A DNA stretch of 5,300 nt, from assembly GCA_017379955.1 (NCBI GenBank), contig JAFNVE010000172.1:1-5300 (forward strand). Direction: 5' to 3'. The stretch is from Tidjanibacter sp. GTDB taxonomy: Bacteria > Bacteroidota > Bacteroidia > Bacteroidales > Rikenellaceae. The notes beneath the pieces are model-generated. The model searched no databases and was not told the origin of the DNA. It saw nothing but the letters and a program-made list of their open reading frames with translations. How positions within the stretch are numbered: position 1 is the stretch's first letter; each line of letters starts with the position of its first letter. Below are positions 1-5,300 of the stretch, piece after piece. The position numbers were made by a program, and so were the translations under genes.

Positions 1-150
1 AGGTATAGTCATAGTCCTACAGCCTTAGACCGTTATCGCAAGCGTTTTACCTTGTCTTGCTAATTATTCTTGGTAAGGTGTAGTCGTAGCTCTGCAACCT
101 TAGACCGTTATCGCAAGCGTATTACCTTATCTTGCTAATTATCCTCGGTA
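1..150. repeat. Two tandem copies of a 75-bp repeat downstream of coaD
   Basis: Bases 1-75 and 76-150 align without gaps and differ at 10 of 75 positions by hand count (about 87% identity). The most conserved stretch is the middle of the unit, around CCTTAGACCGTTATCGCAAG. A decayed third copy appears to continue from 151 into the end of coaD: AGGTATA recurs at 151-157, and the sequence up to about 175 still resembles the unit start. The array reaches the left window edge, so more copies may lie outside. Read leftward in the coaD frame, each 75-base (25-codon) unit repeats a stop codon in the same register, at 135-137 and 60-62. I see no open reading frame, tRNA or CRISPR-like spacer pattern here. 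It is best described as a local tandem duplication of the coaD 3' end and flank; any function is unknown. Confidence 0.9.
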
Positions 151-614
151 AGGTATAAATCTAATCTTATACCTTCGGGAAGTAATTTGGTAGTATCACC
201 ACCAAACGAGGCCACCTCCCTCACAACACTTGATGATATTGCGCTCACCTCTGCGGGCGAGAAGAACATCACCGTCTCAATCTCGGGGAAGAGCAATCGG
301 TTTGCATCAGCAATGCCCCTCTCATACTCAAAGTCGGCAACACTGCGCACACCTCTTACAATGTGGCTTACGCCCAACTCCCTGCAAAGGGTGCCTGTCA
401 GTGTGCCATAAACTACAACCTCAACTCTCGGCTCATTGGAGTAAAAATCCTCAATCAACCTCTTGCGTGAGTCGGTAGTGAGAAAACCACGCTTTGCGCG
501 ATTCTCGCCAATGGCTATCACCACCTTATCGAAGAGGCCGAGCGCCTGCTCCACTACTGCCTGATGGCCACGAGTGAAGGGGTCGAACGAGCCAGGGAAG
601 AGCGCTGTTTTCAT
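135..614 (-). CDS. coaD: Phosphopantetheine adenylyltransferase (CoaD)
   Basis: CoaD transfers AMP from ATP to 4'-phosphopantetheine, giving dephospho-CoA; it is the penultimate step of coenzyme A synthesis and acts in the cytoplasm as a homohexamer. The 159-residue product has the usual family length. It shows the nucleotidyltransferase start PGSFDPFTRGH, with the (T/H)xGH motif at residues 14-17, the VRGVRSVADFEYE segment at 86-98, and ISSSVVRE at 126-133, which matches the family ISSTxVR ATP-binding motif. The start is the ATG at 612-614, and the protein begins directly with the catalytic beta strand. It lies 24 bases after the glyS stop on the same strand with no obvious promoter between, so the two are probably co-transcribed. 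Oddity: after the usual LPEGI ending there are several extra residues (RLDLYLTEDN) encoded in sequence related to the downstream tandem repeat. Confidence 0.97.
   Translation of the reverse strand: MKTALFPGSFDPFTRGHQAVVEQALGLFDKVVIAIGENRAKRGFLTTDSRKRLIEDFYSNEPRVEVVVYGTLTGTLCRELGVSHIVRGVRSVADFEYERGIADANRLLFPEIETVMFFSPAEVSAISSSVVREVASFGGDTTKLLPEGIRLDLYLTEDN
150..175. repeat. Inverted repeat inside the coaD 3' end
   Basis: AAGGTATAA at 150-158 and TTATACCTT at 167-175 are perfect reverse complements (9 bp) around an 8-base loop. The hairpin lies over the last codons of coaD, just before its stop. In the leftward direction it is not followed by a T run, so it does not look like a standard intrinsic terminator. 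The equivalent position in the first downstream repeat unit keeps a 5-bp version (AAGGT at 75-79, ACCTT at 97-101), which suggests that the repeat units are decaying copies of this structure. It may protect the transcript 3' end or be a by-product of the duplication. Confidence 0.6.
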
Positions 615-638
615 TACCCGAGAAATCTATATTCTATC

Positions 639-2180
639 TTACAGAAGTTTCTCAAACAACTGCTTCATACCCACCTTCTCAGTGATGATGCGGTTCAGGT
701 CGCTGATAGCCACACGCGACTGCTCCATAGTGTCGCGGTCACGCACGGTTACAGTACCATCCTCGAGGCTCTGGTGGTCCACAGTGATACAGAAGGGAGT
801 ACCGATTGCATCCTGACGGCGGTAACGCTTGCCGATGCTATCCTTCTCGTCGTACTGTACGTTGTGGTCGAAACGGAGATCAGCGATAATCTTGTGTGCC
901 AACTCGGGCAGACCATCCTTCTTAACCAAAGGCATCACGCAAGCCTTAACAGGTGCAAGAGGTGCGGGAATCGACAATACGGTGCGCTCCTCGCCACTCT
1001 CGAGTTTCTCCTCCTTGTAGGCTGCCGAGAGTACCTGCAATACCATACGGTCAACACCAATCGAGGTCTCAACAACATAAGGTACATAGCTCTCACCGGT
1101 CTCGGGGTCGAAGTACTGAATCTTCTTGCCGGAGAACTTCTGGTGGTTACCCAGGTCGAAGTCGGTACGCGAGTGGATACCCTCAACCTCCTTGAAGCCG
1201 AAGGGGAACTTGAACTCTACATCGGTTGCTGCGTTAGCATAGTGAGCGAGTTTCTCGTGGTCGTGGAAACGATAGTTGTCATCACCAAAGCCAAGAGCGC
1301 GGTGCCACTTCATACGAGTCTCTTTCCACTTGTTCCACCACTCCATCTCGGTACCAGGGCGTACGAAGAACTGCATCTCCATCTGCTCGAACTCCCTCAT
1401 ACGGAAGATGAACTGGCGAGCCACAATCTCGTTACGGAAAGCCTTACCAATCTGAGCAATACCGAAAGGCAACTTCATACGACCAGTCTTCTGCACATTG
1501 AGGAAGTTTACGAAGATACCCTGTGCAGTCTCGGGGCGGAGGTAGATAGTGTTTGCACCATCAGCGGTCGAGCCCATCTGGGTCGAGAACATCAGGTTAA
1601 ACTGACGAACCTCAGTCCAGTTGCGAGTACCCGAAATGGGGCAGACAATCTCGCAGTCAAGGATAATCTGACGCAACTCCACCAGGTCGTTGTCGTTCAG
1701 AGCCTTGCTCATACGCGCCAATACTGCGTCACGCTTAGCGGCGGTCTCGAGTACTCGGGGCGAGGTCGAGCGATACTGCTCCTCGTTGAAGGCATCGCCA
1801 AAACGCTTGCGAGCCTTGTCGCACTCCTTCTGAATCTTCTCGTCCTGCTTAGCAATCCAATCCTCAATAAGCACATCTGCACGATAGCGCTTCTTCGAGT
1901 CACGGTTGTCAATCAGGGGGTCATTAAATGCACCAACGTGGCCCGAAGCCTCCCAAGTGCGGGGGTGCATAAAGATTGCAGCGTCAATACCGACAATGTT
2001 GTCGTTCAGACGGGTCATCGAATCCCACCAGTAACGCTTGATATTGTTTTTCAACTCAACACCCATCTGGCCGTAGTCATATACAGCACCCAGACCGTCG
2101 TAAATCTCGCTCGAAGGGAATACGAAGCCATACTCTTTGCAGTGGGCTACAAGTTTCTTGAAAAGTTCCTCTTGTGTCAT
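639..2180 (-). CDS. glyS: Glycyl-tRNA synthetase, single-chain class II type
   Basis: This enzyme charges tRNA-Gly with glycine using ATP. The 513-residue protein is the alpha2 homodimer form shared with eukaryotes and archaea (also called glyQS), not the alpha2beta2 form of E. coli. Class II features are in order: a motif 1 region near residues 40-60, the catalytic-core segment YLRPETAQGIF at 213-223, motif 2 starting FRNE at 248-251 and continuing to REFEQME at 262-268, and motif 3 with GVDRM at 375-379. The C-terminal anticodon-binding domain runs from about 405 and contains KDSIGKRYRRQDAIGTPFC at 446-464. The segment at about 90-190 is the usual insertion between the first motifs. The ATG at 2178-2180 starts a normal N terminus. 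There is no Shine-Dalgarno sequence, as is common in Bacteroidota. It is the first gene of a leftward pair with coaD. No T-box-like leader is visible, since the predicted leader is only about 30-40 bases. Confidence 0.98.
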   Translation of the reverse strand: MTQEELFKKLVAHCKEYGFVFPSSEIYDGLGAVYDYGQMGVELKNNIKRYWWDSMTRLNDNIVGIDAAIFMHPRTWEASGHVGAFNDPLIDNRDSKKRYRADVLIEDWIAKQDEKIQKECDKARKRFGDAFNEEQYRSTSPRVLETAAKRDAVLARMSKALNDNDLVELRQIILDCEIVCPISGTRNWTEVRQFNLMFSTQMGSTADGANTIYLRPETAQGIFVNFLNVQKTGRMKLPFGIAQIGKAFRNEIVARQFIFRMREFEQMEMQFFVRPGTEMEWWNKWKETRMKWHRALGFGDDNYRFHDHEKLAHYANAATDVEFKFPFGFKEVEGIHSRTDFDLGNHQKFSGKKIQYFDPETGESYVPYVVETSIGVDRMVLQVLSAAYKEEKLESGEERTVLSIPAPLAPVKACVMPLVKKDGLPELAHKIIADLRFDHNVQYDEKDSIGKRYRRQDAIGTPFCITVDHQSLEDGTVTVRDRDTMEQSRVAISDLNRIITEKVGMKQLFEKLL

Positions 2181-2220
2181 ATTTTTTCAGTTGTTATTTG
2201 TTAATTCATACTCTAAACCG

Positions 2221-2252
2221 CAAAGATACAAAAGAATTGAGTTTTTACAACA
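2221..2252 (-). promoter_or_regulatory. Predicted promoter of glyS-coaD
   Basis: On the minus strand TATCTTTG (complement of 2221-2228) matches the Bacteroidota -7 box TAnnTTTG. Exactly 19 bases further upstream TGTTG (complement of 2248-2252) supplies the -33 TTG. The arrangement fits the known primary sigma factor consensus of Bacteroides. Transcription would begin near 2212-2216, giving a leader of about 32-36 bases before the glyS ATG. This is a sequence match only. Confidence 0.75.
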
Positions 2253-2307
2253 CTCTGTTGCCCCTTTTTTATTGAGTTTTGGATGCGACTCTTTTGAAAA
2301 AAAACGT

Positions 2308-2315
2308 TACTTTTG
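2308..2315 (+). promoter_or_regulatory. Predicted -7 box for ruvX-def, very close to the start codon
   Basis: TACTTTTG at 2308-2315 fits the Bacteroidota -7 consensus TAnnTTTG and ends 8 bases before the ruvX ATG at 2324. No good -33 TTTG lies at the normal 19-21 base spacing: TTTTG at 2277-2281 is too far away and TTTTG at 2292-2296 too near. If this box is used, transcription would start almost at the ATG and the message would be leaderless or nearly so. Confidence 0.5.
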
Positions 2316-2323
2316 TGGCGATT

Positions 2324-2749
2324 ATGGGACGAATACTTGCCATAGACTACGGTTTGCGCCGCACCGGTGTTGCGGTGAGCGACCCGCTACGCATTATTGC
2401 CGGCGGTCTGGAAACCGTGCCTACCAACCAGTTGGATGCCTGGCTTGCGGGTTATATGGCTAAGGAAGTCGTTGATATTATTGTTGTTGGCAAACCTACA
2501 ACGGTGCGAGGCGAAGCGAGTGAATCGTTTGCGGCTATTGCCCCCTTTGTGGAGCGTCTGCGCAAAACATATCCCGATAAGGAGATTGTTTTCCATGATG
2601 AGCGTTTTACCTCGGTGTTGGCGCACAGAGCGATGATTGATGGCGGTATGCGCAAGATGCAGCGCAGGGATAAGGCTGTTGTTGATAAGATTAGTGCAAC
2701 CATAATCCTCCAAAGTTATATGGAGAGTAGAGATTATTTGGAACGATAA
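2324..2749 (+). CDS. ruvX: RuvX/YqgF, putative pre-16S rRNA processing nuclease
   Basis: The family has an RNase H-like fold and was first called a putative Holliday junction resolvase; in E. coli YqgF is linked to maturation of the 16S rRNA 5' end. The 141-residue protein begins MGRILAIDYG with the first acidic active-site residue at Asp8. It continues with VVGKP at 54-58, the conserved DERFTS at 92-97, and DKISATIILQSYM at 121-133, whose Asp121 is the last expected acidic residue. The length agrees with the usual ~140 residues. The frame can be read back to a TTG at 2279, but those 15 extra codons overlap the predicted promoter and precede the conserved N terminus, so the ATG at 2324 is preferred. 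def follows after 14 bases, so the pair is probably one transcript; the same ruvX-def order is known to me from Bacteroides. Confidence 0.95.
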   Translation: MGRILAIDYGLRRTGVAVSDPLRIIAGGLETVPTNQLDAWLAGYMAKEVVDIIVVGKPTTVRGEASESFAAIAPFVERLRKTYPDKEIVFHDERFTSVLAHRAMIDGGMRKMQRRDKAVVDKISATIILQSYMESRDYLER

Positions 2750-2763
2750 ATAACTATAAGATA

Positions 2764-3318
2764 ATGATTTACCCTGTTTATATCTACGGCTCGAAGGTGT
2801 TGCGCGAGGAGTGCCTCGATATTACACCCGACTATCCCGAACTCGCTAAACTGATTAGCGATATGTTCGACACGATGTATGCCTCCAATGGTGTGGGCCT
2901 GGCTGCTCCTCAGATTGGTAAGGCTATCGCTCTGGTGGTTATTGACGCATCGCCTATGGCGGAGGATGACCCCACTGCCGAGGGCTTTAAGCGTGTGATG
3001 ATTAACCCCGAGATTGTCGAGGAGTCGGAGATGGAGGTGCTGATGAACGAAGGTTGCCTCTCGGTACCCGGTATCCACGAGGATGTATATCGCCCCGAGG
3101 AGATTACCGTGCGCTACCTCGATGAGGAGTGGAAGGAGCACGAGGAGCACTTGGTGGGCTGGCCTGCACGCGTTGTCCAGCACGAGCTCGACCACCTCGA
3201 CGGCCTGGTATTTACCGACCACCTCACTACTTTGCGCAAAACCTTGTTGCGCAATAAGTTGGGCGCAATGACCAAAGGCAAATACGATGCTTCATACCGC
3301 ACTAAATTGGTGAAGTAG
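2764..3318 (+). CDS. def: Peptide deformylase
   Basis: Peptide deformylase removes the formyl group from the N-terminal methionine of new proteins as they leave the ribosome, using a metal ion (usually Fe2+). All three family motifs are present in the 184-residue product: GVGLAAPQ at residues 43-50, EGCLS at 96-100, and QHELDH at 139-144. Cys98, His140 and His144 would hold the metal, and Glu141 is the catalytic base. The chain after motif 3 continues about 40 residues to a lysine-rich end, a typical length. The ATG at 2764 gives the normal IYPVYIYGSKVLR start. It lies 14 bases after ruvX with no separate promoter visible, so expression probably depends on the ruvX promoter. The hairpin at 3365-3396 likely ends the transcript. 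Confidence 0.97.
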   Translation: MIYPVYIYGSKVLREECLDITPDYPELAKLISDMFDTMYASNGVGLAAPQIGKAIALVVIDASPMAEDDPTAEGFKRVMINPEIVEESEMEVLMNEGCLSVPGIHEDVYRPEEITVRYLDEEWKEHEEHLVGWPARVVQHELDHLDGLVFTDHLTTLRKTLLRNKLGAMTKGKYDASYRTKLVK

Positions 3319-3364
3319 GGTAGGGCACAAAGAGTATAGACTATCCGATATATTTTTGCGAAAT

Positions 3365-3396
3365 AACAATGCCGAGCATTTCTGCTCGGCATTGTT
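3365..3396. terminator. Bidirectional hairpin terminator between def and the symporter gene
   Basis: AACAATGCCGAGCA (3365-3378) and TGCTCGGCATTGTT (3383-3396) pair perfectly over 14 bp around the loop TTTC. It sits between two convergent genes, 46 bases after the def stop and 22 bases beyond the symporter stop, so it can serve both. The AACAA/TTGTT ends of the stem give short T-rich 3' sides in each direction (TTGTTCGTT rightward, TTGTTATTT leftward), although neither is a long uninterrupted T run. Confidence 0.85.
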
Positions 3397-3418
3397 CGTT
3401 AATATAAATCATCTTACG

Positions 3419-4627
3419 CTACTCGCCTGCAATGCGGTCGGTGACAGCAGCACAAGCGGCATCGCCAGTGATATTGAGTACGGTGCGAATCATATCGAAC
3501 ACGCGGTCGAGGGCATAGAGCAGTGGCAGGCCGTCAATCGGAATACCTGCCGAGACAAGCACCGCAACAACCATCAGCGTAGGTCCGGGCACACCTGCCT
3601 GACCAATCGAGCCGAGCGAGGCGGTAACCGCAATTGCCACAAACTGCGTCATCGTCAGATCAATGCCATAGAATTGTGCGAAGAATATCGCCACAAGGGT
3701 ATAGTAGATGGCATTGCCTGTCATATTTATTGTCGCTCCGAGCGGTGCAACAAATCCCGATACCTGTTTCGATATGCCCATATTGTCGCACGCCGCCATC
3801 GTCACGGGCAGGGTAGCCATCGACGAGGCGGTCGAGAAGGCGATAATCTGCGGGCGGGACATATGACGGAAAAAGTCGCGCACAGTGACTTTCGAGAAGA
3901 GCGAGATGGTGAGCGGATAGATAATCAGACCCATAACAATCACAGCCAGGAGGTCTACCCACAGGAGGTTTGCCACTTTGAGCAGTACATCAAAACCAAA
4001 AGTACCTGTTGCCTCGGCCATCAGACCGAAGACACCAATCGGGGCAACCAACATCACCTTGCCGATACACCAGATGAGGGCTTCGAGAACATAGTTGAGG
4101 CCGTGCACCACCTTGTCGCGCTTGGTCTGCTCGATGGAGGCAATACCGAAACCGAGGAAAAGACCAAAGACGATGATTTGCAGGATGTTACCCTCAGCAA
4201 TTGCCTGCACGGGATTCTCGGGAATCATACCGATAACGGTCTCCCAGAAGCCCGCTTGCGCTGCACTATCGCTCGCCGAGGAGGTGGCTGCTGCAATGCC
4301 GAGCGCATCGGCCGAGAGTCCTGCTCCTGGTTTCAGGAGAAGGCCCGCAACTATGGCGATAACAATCGAGATAACGGTTGTCAGCATGATGTAGCCAATG
4401 CTCGTCACACCAATCTTTCCGGCCGAACGACTACCTCCGAGCGTCGCCGCTCCCGAGATTATGGAGATTGCCACAAGGGGCACAACAAGCATCTTGATTA
4501 GCTGGATAAATAGTGTGCCAAGTGGCGCAAAGATTGCCGCTCGCTCACCCATCACAACACCCGTGACAATACCCACAGCCATCGCCACAAATATCCAGAA
4601 ACCAAGATTTTTCAGTAATTTTTTCAT
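3419..4627 (-). CDS. Dicarboxylate/amino acid:cation symporter (DAACS family)
   Basis: This is an inner-membrane carrier of the glutamate transporter fold (GltPh/GltP/DctA family) that couples uptake of acidic amino acids or dicarboxylates to Na+ or H+. The 402-residue protein shows eight hydrophobic membrane segments and the two re-entrant hairpins. Family signatures are KMLVVPLVAISIISG at residues 45-59, IPENPVQAIAEGNILQIIVFG at 135-155, a serine-rich hairpin FSTASSMATLPVTM at 264-277, the second hairpin GSIGQAGVPG at 339-348, and DMIRTVLNITGD at 378-389. Asp378, Arg381, Asn385 and Asp389 line up with GltPh Asp394, Arg397, Asn401 and Asp405; the arginine favours an acidic substrate. Oddity: the conserved NMDGT motif reads NMTGN at 301-305. 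The ATG at 4625-4627 follows a strong promoter match by about 17 bases. No partner gene is adjacent. The exact substrate cannot be read from sequence. Confidence 0.93.
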   Translation of the reverse strand: MKKLLKNLGFWIFVAMAVGIVTGVVMGERAAIFAPLGTLFIQLIKMLVVPLVAISIISGAATLGGSRSAGKIGVTSIGYIMLTTVISIVIAIVAGLLLKPGAGLSADALGIAAATSSASDSAAQAGFWETVIGMIPENPVQAIAEGNILQIIVFGLFLGFGIASIEQTKRDKVVHGLNYVLEALIWCIGKVMLVAPIGVFGLMAEATGTFGFDVLLKVANLLWVDLLAVIVMGLIIYPLTISLFSKVTVRDFFRHMSRPQIIAFSTASSMATLPVTMAACDNMGISKQVSGFVAPLGATINMTGNAIYYTLVAIFFAQFYGIDLTMTQFVAIAVTASLGSIGQAGVPGPTLMVVAVLVSAGIPIDGLPLLYALDRVFDMIRTVLNITGDAACAAVTDRIAGE

Positions 4628-4649
4628 ATTGATTTGTACTTTATCTCTA

Positions 4650-4680
4650 CAAAGTTAACGACTAAATTAGTTATATCAAA
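4650..4680 (-). promoter_or_regulatory. Predicted promoter of the symporter gene
   Basis: On the minus strand TAACTTTG (complement of 4650-4657) is a full match to the Bacteroidota -7 box TAnnTTTG. TTTG (complement of 4677-4680) lies exactly 19 bases upstream as the -33 box. Transcription would start near 4642-4645, leaving a leader of about 15-18 bases before the ATG at 4627. This is the best promoter match in the window. Confidence 0.8.
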
Positions 4681-4927
4681 TAGGTGTCTAATTTAATTCA
4701 TATTTTATGGTAAAAGTAAATAATTATTGCCCTTTGTCGAATATTCTCTTTTTTAATAGTTGCATTTTTGGGTATAATTTATCCTTTATTGAGTATCATC
4801 TCTGCTCATTTCAAGGAAAAACAAACTCGTAAATGCTAAAAAAGTGTTTTTGTAATAACGTAATGTGCAAAATTATAATTATTTTCGCATAGATAAATGT
4901 AAGAAACAAATAATAATATAATAGGAT
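4681..4927. other. AT-rich gene-free region upstream of the peptide-lipoprotein genes
   Basis: With the adjoining promoter this makes a gap of 300 bases (4628-4927) between the symporter start and the peptide gene. It is markedly more AT-rich than the flanking genes, with many A and T runs. I see no tRNA, long inverted repeat, CRISPR unit or conserved ORF. It must hold the control region for the rightward genes, but no promoter there matches the consensus as well as the symporter promoter does. Confidence 0.6.
4880..4887 (+). promoter_or_regulatory. Weak candidate -7 box for the peptide-lipoprotein genes
   Basis: TATTTTCG at 4880-4887 differs at one base from TAnnTTTG and is followed by CA, resembling common Bacteroidota -7 contexts. 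It lies 40 bases before the peptide ATG, which would allow a leader of about 30-35 bases. There is no TTTG at 19-21 bases upstream; the nearest, at 4849-4852, is 27 bases away. An activator or alternative sigma factor may be needed, or the real promoter is elsewhere. Confidence 0.3.
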
Positions 4928-5047
4928 ATGACACAACGAGATTTAATCTATGAGCCTCCAATGATTGAGGCAATTGAAGTTGAGGTTGAGAGCGGCATTG
5001 CTACCACCGGCTATGGTCCTGACAGCGATGACTCTGTATTTGGTTAA
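4928..5047 (+). CDS. Small acidic peptide of 39 residues, function unknown
   Basis: The frame runs from ATG at 4928 to TAA at 5045-5047. The peptide is strongly acidic. Its first part has a YEPP segment (residues 8-11) and an alternating IEVEVESGIA stretch (16-25); its tail, from about 26, is rich in Gly, Ser and Asp and ends DSDDSVFG. From memory, Bacteroidales genomes carry many such tiny genes with a 'Y-x-x-P ... E-V-E-x-E-x-G ... A-x-x-G' pattern, often beside fimbrillin or lipoprotein genes; their role is unknown to me. It has no signal peptide, cysteine or membrane segment. Support for translation is the pattern, the position in an otherwise AT-rich tract, and a lipoprotein gene 25 bases downstream on the same strand. 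AGGA at 4923-4926 is too close to the ATG to be a normal ribosome-binding site. It could be a regulatory or precursor peptide; that is inference. Confidence 0.7.
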   Translation: MTQRDLIYEPPMIEAIEVEVESGIATTGYGPDSDDSVFG

Positions 5048-5072
5048 AACTAACAATTAAGACTAAACAGTT

Positions 5073-5300
5073 ATGAGAAAACTTATAAAGACCTTACTAT
5101 TTGTAGCGGCTGTTGCAGGTGTTGCCTCTTGCAACAATGATAACGTAACGCCCGACACACCCGAGCAGCCTACCACGGGCTACCGCCTCACCTTTGACGG
5201 CGGTGTGGGCGTTGAGAATCAGACTCGTGCCCATTGGTCTGACCTACAAGGAAGTGGCAACTTGATATTCAATTGGGACTATAATTCCGATGAAGAGACA
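5073..5300 (+). CDS. Fimbrillin-like lipoprotein, N-terminal part (runs off window)
   Basis: Only the first 76 codons are present; the gene continues past the right edge. The start has a classic lipoprotein signal peptide: MRKLIK, a hydrophobic stretch LLFVAAVAGVAS, and a lipobox VASC with Cys20 as the predicted lipidated residue. An Asn/Asp/Pro/Thr-rich linker follows (residues 21-34). The mature part then shows YRLTFDGGVG at 37-46 and TRAHWSDL at 51-58, then a hydrophobic-aromatic strand ending NWDY (67-70). A beta strand followed by a Thr-Arg pair and a W-s-d turn resembles the N terminus of Bacteroidales fimbrillin-type proteins (Mfa1/FimA relatives and Mfa-like lipoproteins). The product should be anchored in the outer membrane and may be surface exposed. 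The family call rests on a short region and could change once the rest is seen; the lipoprotein call is secure. It is probably co-transcribed with the small peptide gene just upstream. Confidence 0.8.
   Translation, partial: MRKLIKTLLFVAAVAGVASCNNDNVTPDTPEQPTTGYRLTFDGGVGVENQTRAHWSDLQGSGNLIFNWDYNSDEET

Noticed and set aside
1..150. The repeat array as a CRISPR array
   Set aside because: The units abut directly with no unique spacers, and similarity covers the full 75 bases.
564..2204. A 546-codon open frame on the plus strand opposite glyS
   Set aside because: It is fully antisense to a glycyl-tRNA synthetase with all class II motifs, and its translation shows no recognisable domain. Long open complement frames are a common by-product of biased codon use.
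2279..2323. TTG-initiated 15-codon extension of ruvX
   Set aside because: It overlaps the predicted -7 box and precedes the conserved MGRILAIDYG start; family length fits the ATG at 2324.
2734..3222. A 162-codon open frame on the minus strand opposite def
   Set aside because: The plus strand carries every peptide deformylase motif; the antisense frame has no recognisable features.
3351..3358. TATTTTTG as a promoter for a small RNA before the terminator hairpin
   Set aside because: No -33 box lies at proper spacing and transcription would begin at the terminator stem itself.
3356..4501. A 381-codon open frame on the plus strand opposite the symporter gene
   Set aside because: Its product is a hydrophilic, His/Arg/Asn-rich chain without a domain, while the opposite strand encodes a clear membrane transporter; it also runs through the terminator hairpin.
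4833..4892. A 19-codon ORF with three cysteines upstream of the small peptide gene
   Set aside because: It lies in AT-rich DNA where short frames occur by chance, overlaps the candidate -7 box, and shows no recognised pattern.

Overview
The window looks like a piece of a Bacteroidota chromosome, most likely order Bacteroidales (a gut genus such as Alistipes or a relative is plausible but not proven). The evidence is the Bacteroidales-style promoter signature (TTG or TTTG, 19 bases, TAnnTTTG) at two sites, A-rich leaders without clear Shine-Dalgarno sequences, a single-chain glycyl-tRNA synthetase and RuvX typical of this group, and a lipoprotein with a fimbrillin-like start at the right edge. 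Genes are moderately GC-rich; the longest gene-free stretch is strongly AT-rich.

Layout. Positions 1-150 hold two tandem copies of a 75-bp repeat. Next comes a leftward housekeeping pair, glyS (2180 to 639) followed after 24 bases by coaD (614 to 135), read from a promoter at about 2221-2252. A 143-base divergent region separates it from a rightward pair, ruvX (2324-2749, start corrected inward to ATG) and def (2764-3318). A perfect 14-bp hairpin at 3365-3396 lies between def and a convergent dicarboxylate/amino acid:cation symporter (4627 to 3419), which has its own well-formed promoter at 4650-4680. An AT-rich gap of about 300 bases leads to a 39-residue acidic peptide gene (4928-5047) and, 25 bases on, a lipoprotein gene that runs off the window (5073 onward).

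How the genes fit together. The left two thirds is core metabolism and translation: glycine charging, coenzyme A synthesis, pre-16S rRNA end processing and N-terminal deformylation. The symporter is a stand-alone uptake gene. The right edge begins an accessory, probably cell-surface, locus in which a tiny peptide gene precedes a fimbrillin-like lipoprotein.

The points most worth a second look are: (1) the peptide-lipoprotein pair; (2) the 75-bp repeat, whose units carry in-register vestiges of the coaD 3' end including the stop codon; (3) a symporter whose conserved NMDGT motif reads NMTGN although other substrate residues are intact; and (4) a ruvX promoter so close to the ATG that the mRNA may be nearly leaderless. 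No clearly new multi-gene system is complete inside the window.
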